Of a stretch of 64,000 bases of DNA, positions 32,667 to 40,916 are shown piece by piece; the first letter of the stretch is position 1; each line of letters begins with the position of its first letter. The notes under the pieces are model-generated. The model had not been told where the DNA came from and searched no databases. It saw nothing but the letters and a program-made list of their open reading frames with translations. Location of the stretch: assembly GCA_035293805.1 (NCBI GenBank), contig DATGMD010000013.1, forward strand, positions 18,810-82,809. Reading direction: 5' to 3'. Both the position numbers and the translations under genes were made by a program. The stretch comes from JAJPHF01 sp035293805. GTDB lineage: Bacteria; Chloroflexota; UBA6077; JAJPHF01.

Positions 32667-33796
32667 GCGCGCCGCCCCTCGTCTTCAGCCTGTTCCACTT
32701 GATGGCCTGGCCGTACCTCGATCAGCCGCCGGCCGCCTGGCCGGTGGCCCACCGGCTGTTCGATCCCACACGCGGGCCGCGGCTCTACCGCGAGTACCTC
32801 GACCAGCTGGCTCTGGCCGACGAGCTAGGCTTCGACTGGGTCGGCTGCAACGAGCACCACTACACGTCCTATGGGCTGATGGCGAGCCCCACGGTGATCG
32901 GCGGCGCGCTGACGCAGCGCACCACGCGCGCGAAGATCGCCATGCTCGGCAGCCTGGTGCCGCTGAACAACCCGGTGCGCGTGGCCGAAGAGTACGCCAT
33001 GCTCGACGTCATGAGCGGCGGCCGCCTGGTGGCCGGCTTCATCCGGGGGCTGCCGCAAGAGTACATCGCCTACGGCATCGATCCCGACGAGTCCTACGCG
33101 CGGCTCGCGGAGGCATGGGACCTCATCCTGCGCGCCTGGCAGGAGCCGGAGCCGTTCGGCTGGGAGGGCAAGCATTACCAGTTCCGCACCGTCTCCATCT
33201 GGCCGCGCCCGCTCCAGCAGCCCCACCCGCCGATCTTCATCTCGGGTGGCAGCAGCGACTCCGTGCGCATGGCCGTGCAGCGGCGCGTGGGCATCGGCGT
33301 GGCGCTCGCCAGCGCCGAGATCGCCCGCGCGCAGTTCGAGAGCTACCGCGCCCTCGCCCGCGCCGACGGCTGGGAGCCGCCCCGCGACCTGTTCTTCTGG
33401 GACCAGGCGGTCCACGTGGCGAAGACCGACGCGGCCGCCCGCGCGGCCTTTCGCGGGCCGACCGACTACTTCTACCGCTACCTGCTGGTGCCCACGCGGC
33501 GCGCGAACGAGCTGGTGATCCAGGGCGGCTACTACCACGACCCGGCCGATCGCGAGCGCCGCCTCCAGCGCGTGCGCCAGCGCGAGGCAGTCACGTTAGA
33601 GAGCGAGATCGAGCACGGGCGGGTGCTGTGCGGCAGCCCCGACACCGTGATCCAGCAGATCCGCCACTGGGTCCAGTACGTCGGCCACGGCGTCCTGAAC
33701 TTCCGCTTTCAGGTCGGCACCATGCCTCACGACGAGGTTGTGGCAAGCATGCGCCTGTTCGCGGCCGAGGTACTGCCGCACGTCCGGGATCTGTAA
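32663..33796 (+). CDS. Luciferase-like (LLM) flavin-dependent monooxygenase 2
   Basis: A 377-residue paralogue of the monooxygenase at 30743, with the same FHLM.(W/H)PY N-terminus, LGFDWVGCNEHHYTSYGLMA, LVPLNNPVRVAEEYAMLDVM, HYQFRTVSIWPRPLQQPHPP and LCGSPDTVIQQI. It overlaps the hydrolase stop by 4 nt. The two monooxygenases flanking one hydrolase could be alternative isoforms, or could form a heteromer like the luciferase alpha and beta chains; the sequence does not decide. Ends with HVRDL, as does the first copy. Confidence 0.93.
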   Translation: MSAPPLVFSLFHLMAWPYLDQPPAAWPVAHRLFDPTRGPRLYREYLDQLALADELGFDWVGCNEHHYTSYGLMASPTVIGGALTQRTTRAKIAMLGSLVPLNNPVRVAEEYAMLDVMSGGRLVAGFIRGLPQEYIAYGIDPDESYARLAEAWDLILRAWQEPEPFGWEGKHYQFRTVSIWPRPLQQPHPPIFISGGSSDSVRMAVQRRVGIGVALASAEIARAQFESYRALARADGWEPPRDLFFWDQAVHVAKTDAAARAAFRGPTDYFYRYLLVPTRRANELVIQGGYYHDPADRERRLQRVRQREAVTLESEIEHGRVLCGSPDTVIQQIRHWVQYVGHGVLNFRFQVGTMPHDEVVASMRLFAAEVLPHVRDL

Positions 33797-33802
33797 CGGA
33801 CC

Positions 33803-34084
33803 TTAGTGCCGGGAGTGGTGGCGCTGTCGGTAGCCCCGGCAGCCGTCTGCCACCGCCGCCGTGACGACCAGTGCCCCGGCCGACCCGGCAAAGACCATCA
33901 GGTGCAGCGGCAAGCGGTCGTGGAAGCCAGACGCGGCGAGCAGCATGACCATGTAGGCCGCGGCGAGGCACACGGCACCCTCTAGCACGACGAGCACGAA
34001 CAGCAAGTCGTCTAGCATCGTCCTGGCCGCCCTTTTCTGCGCGGCCCGGGCGCCGCGCTGCCCCTTCTCAGTATACGCCCGCAC
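33803..34084 (-). CDS. Small two-helix membrane protein, unknown
   Basis: A 93-residue protein with a basic N-terminus, two hydrophobic segments (about residues 26-54 and 63-82) and a basic His/Arg-rich tail. I do not recognise a family. GTG 34084 is the longest start; ATG 34018 would give 71 residues and keep both helices. An extended -10 promoter on the same strand lies about 45-55 nt upstream of the GTG, which supports a real transcript. It converges with the preceding monooxygenase operon (6 nt between stops). Confidence 0.45.
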   Translation of the reverse strand: MRAYTEKGQRGARAAQKRAARTMLDDLLFVLVVLEGAVCLAAAYMVMLLAASGFHDRLPLHLMVFAGSAGALVVTAAVADGCRGYRQRHHSRH

Positions 34085-34128
34085 GTGGCCCGCGATCGCC
34101 TGTTCCCTCCAAAATAATGAGGTTCTTA

Positions 34129-34137
34129 ATTATAGCA
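34129..34137 (-). promoter_or_regulatory. Extended -10 promoter for the small membrane protein
   Basis: Read on the minus strand the bases are TGCTATAAT, a consensus -10 with the TGn extension. No good -35 is seen, as expected for extended -10 promoters. It is followed by a GGAGGG about 25 nt downstream and the GTG start at 34084. Confidence 0.55.
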
Positions 34138-34197
34138 TGTCGGCCAGCCCCCGCCTGCCCATCTGCCGGCTGCCTTGTAACCAATCGCGCGACTTTT

Positions 34198-34249
34198 TGT
34201 GAGCGATTTGTGAGCGCTGCGTACCAGACCGTGATCGATTCTGTGAGCG
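34198..34249. promoter_or_regulatory. Three helically phased direct repeats TGTGAGCG
   Basis: Exact copies of TGTGAGCG begin at 34198, 34209 and 34242, spacings of 11 and 33 bp. Two of them are preceded by TT. Tandem sites spaced 11 bp are typical of OmpR/PhoB-type response regulators. TATCCT at 34258-34263 could be a rightward -10. Confidence 0.5.
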
Positions 34250-34798
34250 GCGGCCATTATCCTAGCGCTTGACCGGAACGACCGCCGCTCGACCGGCCGG
34301 CGGGCGCGTCTGATCACCGGTCTGCAGCCCCGCGCGTCCACGCGACCGCCAGCCTGCGCGGCCCGCCGGCCGCGCGGCTACTCGGAAGGGCGCCTTTTGC
34401 CGCGCCCTGCCGCGGCGTTGCGGCCGTCGCGCGCAATTGACATTGGCGCGCGGTGCCCGGCGACCTCGCGGCAGCAATACCGACGCCCCGCCCGCCCGGC
34501 CGCTTGTCGCCCGGCGGGCGGGGCGTCCCGCTGCGCCGCGCCGCGCGCACCGCCCGCGGCCCCGGCGTGCCCAGCCGCCCGGCCCGTCCGGCCCTCCGTC
34601 GCTCGCTGCTGGCGCTACTCGCGGTGTCCGCGCGCCTGCGGGCGCGCCTCGCCCCACCACGCCTCGGGCCTATCCCGCGCCCCAGCCCCACGCCAGCGAT
34701 CGCCTGTCTCCGCGGCGCTCGCGTGCCGCGTGCCGCCTCTGCTAGCATGGGATACCACGCCGGTGGTTACGACCGTCCAGGCCGTCCGAGGTGTTGCC

Positions 34799-35875
34799 AT
34801 GTCGATCCGCCGCCACTGGGCCATCGCCATCGTCGCGCTCGCGCTCCTGAACTGTAGCGCACCGGCCGGCGGCATGGCCCCCGCGCCGTCCGCCGCGCCG
34901 CCCCCCAGCAGCACCGCCGGGGCCGCCGCCGCGACGCCGGCGGCGCCCGCCCCGGCCGCGCGCGAGCCAGGCAAGCTCGCCATCACCGCGCTGGCGCTGA
35001 GCATCAGCCCGGCCGCCGTCGCCGACGAGCTGGGCTACTGGCGCGAGGAGGGCATCGAGCCCGAGCTACCCTACATCGCCGGGGCGGCCCAGCCTGCCCA
35101 GGCGCTGGTGGCCGGCGACGTGCAGTTCGTCGCCGGCGCGGGCGCCACGGCCGTCCCGGCGTCGCTCGAAGGCGCCGATCTCGTCGTCATCGCCGTGAGC
35201 GTGCCCACCTACCCCTTCACCATTCAGTCGCAGCGCCTCGAGCGCCTGGAGCAGCTGCGCGGCGGCAAGCTCGGGGTCACGCGGCGTGGCGCGGCCAGCG
35301 ACTTCGCGGCCCGCTACGCGCTGCAGAAGGTGAGGCTCGTGGCCGACCGCGACGTGCCGATCATCCAGATGGGCGGCGAGCCCGAAGCCATCGCCGCCGT
35401 CGAGAACGGCGCCGCCGACGCCGCCGTGGTCAGCGAGTTCGGCACCGTCGAGGCACGCCATCGCGGCTTCCACGAGCTTGTCGACATCAGCAAGTCGGGC
35501 GCGCCCTACTCGCTCACCGGCCTCGTCACCTCGCGCAAGCTCATCAACGAGCGCCCCGACTTCGTCCGCCGCTTCGTGCGCGGCTGGGTGCGCGGCCTGG
35601 CCACCGCCGCCACAAACCCCGACGTCGCCCTGCCGATCATGAAGCGGTTCATCAAAGCCGACGACGACGAGCGCCTCCGCGAGGCCTACGACCTGTTCAG
35701 CGCCTACGTCGCCCGCATCCCCTACCCCCAGCCCGAGGGCGTCCAGGCGGTGATCGACACGCTCGCTCAGGACAACCCACGCGCGGCCAACGTCAAGGCC
35801 GCCGACTTCATCGACGACCGCTTCATCCGCGAGCTAGACCAGAGCGGCTTCTTCAAGCAGCTCTACGGCGAATAA
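34799..35875 (+). CDS. NMT1-type substrate-binding lipoprotein (second subgroup)
   Basis: A 358-residue binding protein with lipobox ALLNC (Cys at about residue 19) and a long Ala/Pro linker. It belongs to a different subgroup from the six central paralogues. Its blocks DELGYWREEGIEPELPYIAG, LGVTRRGAASDFAARYALQK and the C-terminus FIDDRFIRELDQSGFFKQLYGE (in two parts) match those of the protein at 49384. The ATG at 34799 gives the normal signal peptide; the longer in-frame reading upstream is low-complexity. Ligand unknown. It stands alone, behind a large regulatory gap. Confidence 0.88.
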   Translation: MSIRRHWAIAIVALALLNCSAPAGGMAPAPSAAPPPSSTAGAAAATPAAPAPAAREPGKLAITALALSISPAAVADELGYWREEGIEPELPYIAGAAQPAQALVAGDVQFVAGAGATAVPASLEGADLVVIAVSVPTYPFTIQSQRLERLEQLRGGKLGVTRRGAASDFAARYALQKVRLVADRDVPIIQMGGEPEAIAAVENGAADAAVVSEFGTVEARHRGFHELVDISKSGAPYSLTGLVTSRKLINERPDFVRRFVRGWVRGLATAATNPDVALPIMKRFIKADDDERLREAYDLFSAYVARIPYPQPEGVQAVIDTLAQDNPRAANVKAADFIDDRFIRELDQSGFFKQLYGE

Positions 35876-35913
35876 GCGCCCCGCCTTGCCTCGGCCCGTA
35901 GCTTGCGATAGGC

Positions 35914-35943
35914 TATAAGTATCCTGAGTGGACACGTGTCCAC
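35914..35943. promoter_or_regulatory. Promoter -10 and operator palindrome of the RES-Xre pair
   Basis: TATAAG (35914-35919) is a -10-like hexamer with no strong -35. Nine nt later lies a perfect 16-bp palindrome GTGGACACGTGTCCAC (35928-35943), placed where a bound Xre protein would block transcription. Confidence 0.55.
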
Positions 35944-35984
35944 ACATGACGCTGGCCCTAGCCGTCAGTGGAGGTCCGGCTCGC

Positions 35985-36332
35985 ATGGCTATCGCGGTCC
36001 CTGCGCCGACGCCGGATCTGCGCGCCATCCGACACACGCTGGGCGTCTCACAGGAACGCCTCGCGCGGATGCTCGACGTCAGTGTCCGGACCGTCGAGCG
36101 GTGGGAGCACCGAGGGCTTCCCCTCGATTCCAAGGTACGCGAGCGGGTGGCCAAGCTGCAGGAGATCGCCGATCTGGGTCAGGAAGTCTATACTCCCGCT
36201 GGTTGGCAGACCTTTCTGGTCACCCCGATGCCGGTGTTCGGGGGACAGACCGCGATTCAGCTCATCGGGGCCGGCAAGGCCGACGTAGTGCTGGCCGCGC
36301 TCGCCGCCGACTACGAGGGCCTCGGCTTCTAG
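35985..36332 (+). CDS. Xre/MbcA/ParS-type antitoxin
   Basis: A 115-residue antitoxin. Residues about 12-40 are a helix-turn-helix (TLGVSQERLARMLDVSVRTV). The C-terminal part (about 65-115) resembles the toxin-binding domain of Xre/MbcA/ParS antitoxins (PMPVFGGQTAIQLIGAGKAD). I chose ATG 35985, with GGAGG at 35970-35974, over earlier in-frame starts that would place the operator inside the coding region. The toxin gene begins at the base after its stop. It should neutralise the RES toxin and repress its own promoter through the nearby palindrome; autoregulation is inference from the family. Confidence 0.85.
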   Translation: MAIAVPAPTPDLRAIRHTLGVSQERLARMLDVSVRTVERWEHRGLPLDSKVRERVAKLQEIADLGQEVYTPAGWQTFLVTPMPVFGGQTAIQLIGAGKADVVLAALAADYEGLGF

Positions 36333-36887
36333 GTGCCCCTCGCCGACTGGCTCCACCCCTGGGCCAGCCGCGCCTACCGTCATGTCACGGACGGCGCGCG
36401 CTACCACGTCCTCGATCTTCGCTGGGCGGGAAGAGGGCTCGACAATCGTTGGAACGAGGCCGGCGAGCCGACCCTCTACCTCGCCGGCGATCCGCGCGTG
36501 GTGATGGCAGAGTTTGCACGGCATTTCGAGTACGACCGCGCTCCCAAGGTCGGCAGCGGCGCGAGGGCTAGGCACCTGTACTCCTTGCACGTGCAAGTCG
36601 ACCAGATGCTCGACCTCCGTGACCCCAACGTGTGGGCGGACCTCGGTCTGCGCAACGCGTCCCACTGCTTCCTCGAACGTCCCATCTGTCGTGCTACTGC
36701 CCGCTACCTTCGCACGGCCACACCTGCTCAGGGCCTGCTTGTACCGTCGGTCGGCCTGCTAGACGACCTGGAACGCTGGGTAGCCGTACTATTCTTGGAA
36801 CGACTCCCTGCCGACCCCCATCAATTCCTTACCGCCGTGCGGGATGAGGGGCTGATCCCCGGGATCGTCCCGCCGAGCGCTTGCTGA
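36333..36887 (+). CDS. RES-domain toxin (NAD+-degrading family)
   Basis: A 184-residue RES-domain protein. Members such as MbcT degrade NAD+ and stop growth unless the antitoxin is bound. Visible RES features are YRHVTDGARY near the N-terminus, the block NRWNEAGEPTLYLAGDPRVV followed by MAEFARHFE, and a C-terminal GLLVPSVGLLDDLERW. The conserved Arg and Glu are present, so it looks active. The start is a GTG placed directly after the antitoxin TAG, typical for tight coupling and low toxin yield. The pair has no other accessory genes around it and may have arrived by transfer (inference). Confidence 0.87.
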   Translation: MPLADWLHPWASRAYRHVTDGARYHVLDLRWAGRGLDNRWNEAGEPTLYLAGDPRVVMAEFARHFEYDRAPKVGSGARARHLYSLHVQVDQMLDLRDPNVWADLGLRNASHCFLERPICRATARYLRTATPAQGLLVPSVGLLDDLERWVAVLFLERLPADPHQFLTAVRDEGLIPGIVPPSAC

Positions 36888-37033
36888 TCGCAGGGTGGGG
36901 CTCTTACCTGCAACCAGCCGCGCTACCCCGTCGTAAGCCTGGCGCACGGCGAGCGGCATTCGCCGGGCGAATTGGCACCGCCGGTCGCCGGGGGCATGAT
37001 GGACGCACCACCATCAACCCCGGAGGCAGGCTC

Positions 37034-37792
37034 GTGACCGACTGGCTGGACTACTTCACCGCGAACCGCGCGCGGCCGCGGCCCACCGCCTGGCACCGCA
37101 CCGTCGCGCTCGCCCCCCCGCTGCGCGATCCCCTCGTGCGCTCGCTCCAGCGCTTCCAGGTGGGCGAGCAGGGCGCCGGACGCCACCTGCGCCGCGCCGC
37201 GCGGGCCAGCGGCGACGCGCGCTACGCCGCCGCCGTCGACCTGTTCCTGGCCGAGGAGCAGGCGCACGCCAAGACGCTGGCCGCCCTGCTCGGGGCGCTC
37301 GGCGCGCCGGTGCTCACGCGCCACTGGAGCGATGGCTGTTTCATCTGGCTGCGTCACCGCGCCGGGCTGCACGGCGCCCTGCTCGTGCTCATGGTCGCCG
37401 AGATCATCGGCGAGCACGTCTACCGCCTCGTCCACGCCACCGTCCCCGACGCGGCGGTGCGCGCGGCCATGGCCCGCATCCTGGCCGACGAGGCGGCCCA
37501 CATCGCCTTCCACTGCGACGCGCTGCGCCGCGGCCCGGCCGCCCTGCCGGCGCCGGCACGCCAGGCCGTGCGCTGCGGCTGGCGGCTGCTGTTCCGCGGC
37601 GCCTGCCTGGTCGTGCTGCTCGACCAGCGCGCCTTCCTGGCCACCGTCGGCGAGCCGCCCCGCGCCTTCTGGCGGGCGACGGGTCGCCGCTTCGCGCAGG
37701 CCGAGGCGCACGTCTTTGGCACCGCGGGGTTGCGGCCGGCGGGCCCGGTGAGTACCATCCAGACACCAGGCGCAACGGACACGCGCCGATGA
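37034..37792 (+). CDS. Ferritin-like di-iron protein
   Basis: A 252-residue, mostly helical protein. Candidate di-iron ligands appear in the expected order: LAEEQAHAKTL, EIIGEHVYRLVH and ILADEAAHIAFHCD, that is Glu, Glu..His and Glu-x-x-His motifs of a ferritin-like four-helix bundle. The C-terminal third has a hydrophobic helix (LLFRGACLVVLLDQRAFLA). GTG 37034 is chosen because GGAGG lies 7-8 nt upstream and the longer reading starts inside the toxin gene. It may be an oxidase or hydroxylase rather than an iron store. It precedes a luciferase-like monooxygenase by 12 nt, so they are likely co-transcribed. Confidence 0.75.
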   Translation: MTDWLDYFTANRARPRPTAWHRTVALAPPLRDPLVRSLQRFQVGEQGAGRHLRRAARASGDARYAAAVDLFLAEEQAHAKTLAALLGALGAPVLTRHWSDGCFIWLRHRAGLHGALLVLMVAEIIGEHVYRLVHATVPDAAVRAAMARILADEAAHIAFHCDALRRGPAALPAPARQAVRCGWRLLFRGACLVVLLDQRAFLATVGEPPRAFWRATGRRFAQAEAHVFGTAGLRPAGPVSTIQTPGATDTRR

Positions 37793-37804
37793 CGACCGGC
37801 GGGG

Positions 37805-38899
37805 GTGAGGGCGGTGGCAAACCTGGAATTTGGCATCTTCGACGCGTTCCCCAAGGAGAGCGAGCAGGAGACCGCCGCCGAGCTCTACGACCGCCACATC
37901 GCGCGGGCGCAGCTCGCCGAGCGCGTCGGCTTCGGCTACTACTTCTTCATCGAGCACCAGAACGCGCCCTTCGCCGACATCTCGGCGCCCAACGTCTACC
38001 TGGCCGCGCTCGCCCGCGAGACTACCCGCCTGCGCTTCGGCCCCCTGGTCTACCAGATGCCCATGCACCATCCCATCCGCCTCGCCCAGGACGCGGCGAT
38101 GGTCGATCAGCTCTCGCATGGCCGCCTGGAGTTCGGCATCGGTTACGGCATCCACGAGCACGAGTTCATCCGCTGGAACATCCCCTTCGCCGAGCGCCGC
38201 CAGATGGGCGTCGAGATGCTGGAGATCATCCTGAAGGCGTGGACCGAGGACAGCGTCACCTACGAGGGCAAGTACTGGCGCTTCGACGAGGCGCTGCCCC
38301 GCCCCAAGCCCTACCAGCAGCCCCACCCGCCGCTCTGGCTAGGGGCGCACAGCACCACGTCGCTGGACTACGCTGCCCAGCACAACCTGCACGTCGCCCA
38401 GAACATCGACGTCGACTCCGTGGTGGCCGAAAAGTTCGCCTACTTCCGCGACGCCTGGCAGCGCGCGGGCCACGCCGGCCCCATGCCCAAGACCCTCCTT
38501 GCGCGCCACGTCCACGTCGCGCCGACGGACGAGCAGGCGCGCGCGGAGGCCGAGCCGTACCTGCTCAAGGGCTTCTTCGGCGCCGGCGCCGAGGCCATCG
38601 CCCGCACGCGTATCGGCTGGGGCAGCGACCAGCGTGGCACGGGCGGCGAGCGCAACCCCGACATCGTGGAGCGCGGCCGCGTCTTCCAGGAAATCGTGAA
38701 GTCCTACGACTTCTGGATCGACAACGGTCTGGCGCTAGTGGGCAGCCCGGAGACCGTGATCCGCCGGATCCAGGCCCAGCAGGCGCGCGTGGGCTATGAC
38801 GTGCTTGCCACCCAGCACCAGCTCCACAACATGCGCTCGGACCAGGTCCACGCCTCGATCCGCCTGTTCGGCGAAGAAGTGCTCCCGGCCTTCCGCTAG
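37805..38899 (+). CDS. Luciferase-like (LLM) flavin-dependent monooxygenase 3
   Basis: A 364-residue LLM-family flavin monooxygenase, clearly different from the other three in the window. It shows EFGIFDAFPKE, FGYYFFIEHQNAPFADISAP, LVYQMPMHHPIRLAQDAAMV, LSHGRLEFGIGYGIHEHEF and LVGSPETVIRRIQAQQ. The start is GTG 37805 or GTG 37814; neither has an ideal ribosome site. It shares the transcript with the ferritin-like gene. Its stop TAG overlaps the stop of the convergent glycosidase gene in the palindromic CTAG at 38896-38899. Substrate unknown. Confidence 0.92.
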   Translation: MRAVANLEFGIFDAFPKESEQETAAELYDRHIARAQLAERVGFGYYFFIEHQNAPFADISAPNVYLAALARETTRLRFGPLVYQMPMHHPIRLAQDAAMVDQLSHGRLEFGIGYGIHEHEFIRWNIPFAERRQMGVEMLEIILKAWTEDSVTYEGKYWRFDEALPRPKPYQQPHPPLWLGAHSTTSLDYAAQHNLHVAQNIDVDSVVAEKFAYFRDAWQRAGHAGPMPKTLLARHVHVAPTDEQARAEAEPYLLKGFFGAGAEAIARTRIGWGSDQRGTGGERNPDIVERGRVFQEIVKSYDFWIDNGLALVGSPETVIRRIQAQQARVGYDVLATQHQLHNMRSDQVHASIRLFGEEVLPAFR

Positions 38900-40539
38900 A
38901 ACGCGCCAGGCCCCCCACCCACGAGCGTCGGCCACGCCCCGCAGTTGTCGATCACCGTGAAGGGCAGGATCACCGCCTGGCCCGCTGTCGCGCGGCGCAC
39001 GGCGAACGTGATCTCCTGTGTCCCCGCCGGCAGGTTCACGGCGAACACGCCCTGTCGCCCCACGAGGTTCGCCGCGCCCGGCAGTGCGGGCGCTACCGAT
39101 GTGCCGGCGAGCTGCCGCAGGTCGACCAGCGCGTTGCTCCCCGAGCCGTTAGTCCCGAACTGCAGGGCCGCGAGCTGGTTGCTCGGCCCGCAGTCGCTCC
39201 CCTCGACCGCCACCGTCACCTGCAAGCTCCCATCGCCGGCGGGCGTGGCCGTCTGGCGCAGCCGCCGTCCGCTCCCATGTGCGGTCGGCGTCGCGGTGGC
39301 CGTGCGCGTCGGCGTGCTGGTCGCGGGCGGGGTACGAGTTGCCGTGCTCGTCGGCGTGGCGCTGGGGGTGCCGCTGCTGGTGGGCAGGGGCGTGGGGGAG
39401 GGGGTGGGGGTCCCGGTCGGCGTGGGAGATCGCGTGTTGGTCGCGGCGGGGGTCGCGGTCGCGGCCGAGAGCCCGGCGCGGGGGCCGAGATCCGTGTGCT
39501 GTCCCCCGAAGGTCGTCGCGGCCGTCCAGTCAATCGCCATGTGATCGCTGGTCTGGTTGGGGAACATCGACCACGCCCAGCCGCCGGCGTAGCCATTCTG
39601 GTACCAGTAGTTGAAGCGCCCCAGCGCGTCGACGTCGGCGCCGGCGTAGAACTCGCCGATGACCAGGGGCGCGTCGAGGTTGTAGCGACCCTGGACCTGG
39701 GCATACGTCCAGCAGATCGCGCAGTAGTTCCCGCTGGACATGTAGTCGTACCAGTGCGCCTGGTAATAGTCGAGCCCCTGGCCCAGCCACATGGGCAGCC
39801 CGTCCAGCATGGCTGAGCCTACCGTGACGTAGGCGCTCGAATTCGTGTGGACAGCCCCAGCCACCGCCCGCACGGTCGCCTGCACCGACGCCTGGTCGAT
39901 CTTGCCGTTCCAGATGTCCCACTCCGGCTCGTTGAACACTTCCCACGACAGCACGCGGGGGTTGCTGCCGTAGCGGGCAAAGAGCGGGCTGAGCGCGCTC
40001 GCTAGGGCGGCGCGCTGGGTCGCGTCGGTGAGCCAGGTGGAGGGCACGGCCGTCGGCGCCGAAAAGAGCACGAAATCATAGTACAGGTCATAGGTCTGAG
40101 CGAGCGCCAGCGCGGCATCGAAATCCGCGTAGACCGCCGGGCTCACCCCGGTGGGCGCCCCGCTGCCGTCGCGCGTGACCTGCCAGGGACTCCCCTCGAA
40201 CACCCACCACCGGATCACGTGCATGTTGGCCGCCTGGGCCTGCGCGAACGCCGGCGCGAGCGCCGCCTGCACGGCGCTCGCGCTCACGCCGCTGCCCGTC
40301 CCGCAGCCAAAATCACAGCTCCAGTTGTACCAGGGCACGTTCGCGCCGTGAAGATACCAGGCGCTGCCTTGCCACGGGATTCGATTGCCCGGCGCCAGCG
40401 CGCGGGCAGCGGGCGGGATGGTCAGAGAGCCGAGCAGCCACGCGAGCGCCAGCCCGGTGACCACCGCGAGAGACAATGGGCGTGCTGAGGAAGAACCGGT
40501 CCCGGACCTGCCACGGGCACCGCGCGTCGCCTCGTCCAC
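38896..40539 (-). CDS. Secreted GH5-like glycoside hydrolase with Thr/Pro linker
   Basis: A 547-residue exported protein. It has a signal sequence at about residues 21-48 (SLAVVTGLALAWLLGS). A TIM-barrel domain follows to about residue 355, with the acid/base SWEVFNEPEWD (Glu204) and the nucleophile APLVIGEFYAG (Glu296), as in clan A glycosidases of the GH5/cellulase type. A Thr/Pro/Ser/Ala-rich linker covers about 365-425. The C-terminal domain of about 115 residues has the strand pattern of a cohesin-like or binding module (SLQVTVAVEGSDC, VFAVNLPAGTQEITFAV). GTG 40539 has GGGAGG 8 nt upstream; a start 18 codons earlier is possible. It probably cuts a beta-glucan or mannan outside the cell. 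Confidence 0.85.
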   Translation of the reverse strand: MDEATRGARGRSGTGSSSARPLSLAVVTGLALAWLLGSLTIPPAARALAPGNRIPWQGSAWYLHGANVPWYNWSCDFGCGTGSGVSASAVQAALAPAFAQAQAANMHVIRWWVFEGSPWQVTRDGSGAPTGVSPAVYADFDAALALAQTYDLYYDFVLFSAPTAVPSTWLTDATQRAALASALSPLFARYGSNPRVLSWEVFNEPEWDIWNGKIDQASVQATVRAVAGAVHTNSSAYVTVGSAMLDGLPMWLGQGLDYYQAHWYDYMSSGNYCAICWTYAQVQGRYNLDAPLVIGEFYAGADVDALGRFNYWYQNGYAGGWAWSMFPNQTSDHMAIDWTAATTFGGQHTDLGPRAGLSAATATPAATNTRSPTPTGTPTPSPTPLPTSSGTPSATPTSTATRTPPATSTPTRTATATPTAHGSGRRLRQTATPAGDGSLQVTVAVEGSDCGPSNQLAALQFGTNGSGSNALVDLRQLAGTSVAPALPGAANLVGRQGVFAVNLPAGTQEITFAVRRATAGQAVILPFTVIDNCGAWPTLVGGGPGAF

Positions 40540-40916
40540 GCGGCGAGCCTCCCGACAAGGATGTGTCCACCAAGCCGCTGGCGTCTCGCCCACCGAGACA
40601 ATGCCATTAGCAGACTAGCAGATACCATCGCCCTTGCCGAACGGCTGTCGGTAAAGACCCGGTGACGACTGATACCGAATCCGGCGCTGGGGTTTGCTTA
40701 CTTCCTCTGCCCCTCGGAGAGGGGCGGCGGGAGGGCCGGTCCCTCCCCCGCTCTCGGAGAGGACCGGGGGGAGGGCACACGCCGCCCGGCCAACCACGGG
40801 CCGGATCGGGTCTATCCTTCTGCTCCGAGCGCCCCGGATCACGCGTGGGCTGGCGGAGATGCGCTAGCAGGCCGCTCCGGCGGCGCCGCCCGCGCCGCGC
40901 GAGAGCCTTGGGCGGT
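40540..40916. other. Intergenic region with a palindromic repeat
   Basis: A 377-nt gap between two leftward genes. About 40667-40795 is repeat (see separate entry). The part next to the glycosidase start should hold its promoter, but I see no convincing -35/-10 pair. No gene. Confidence 0.6.
40667..40795. repeat. Intergenic palindromic repeat, shared with 29267 region
   Basis: Begins ACTGATACCGAATCCGGCGC, matching the start of the 29267 element, then two C-rich/G-rich hairpins around CCCCTCGGAGAGGGG and CCGCTCTCGGAGAGG, each followed by GGGAGGGC-like sequence. Lies between two minus-strand genes. Confidence 0.6.

Larger units (their letters stand above)
34085..34798. other. Large intergenic region with regulatory signals
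   Basis: No credible gene. The left part (34105-34270) is the most AT-rich stretch of the window and holds a leftward extended -10 and three phased direct repeats. The right part (about 34280-34790) is extremely G/C-biased, with Ala/Pro/Arg-type shadow ORFs only. A TTGACA at 34437 has no clear -10 partner. The next gene's RBS is weak. Confidence 0.6.

Noticed and set aside
34242..34260. lac-operator-like TGTGAGCGG
   Set aside because: Only the left half-site resembles the lac operator; there is no matching right half. The three phased repeats explain the sequence better.
34314..34748. Small genes in the G/C-rich part of the large gap
   Set aside because: All frames here are Arg/Ala/Pro-rich on both strands, without ribosome sites or motifs.
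36881..37033. Earlier start for the ferritin-like protein
   Set aside because: It begins inside the toxin gene and adds 51 basic residues with no fold; GTG 37034 has a proper ribosome site.
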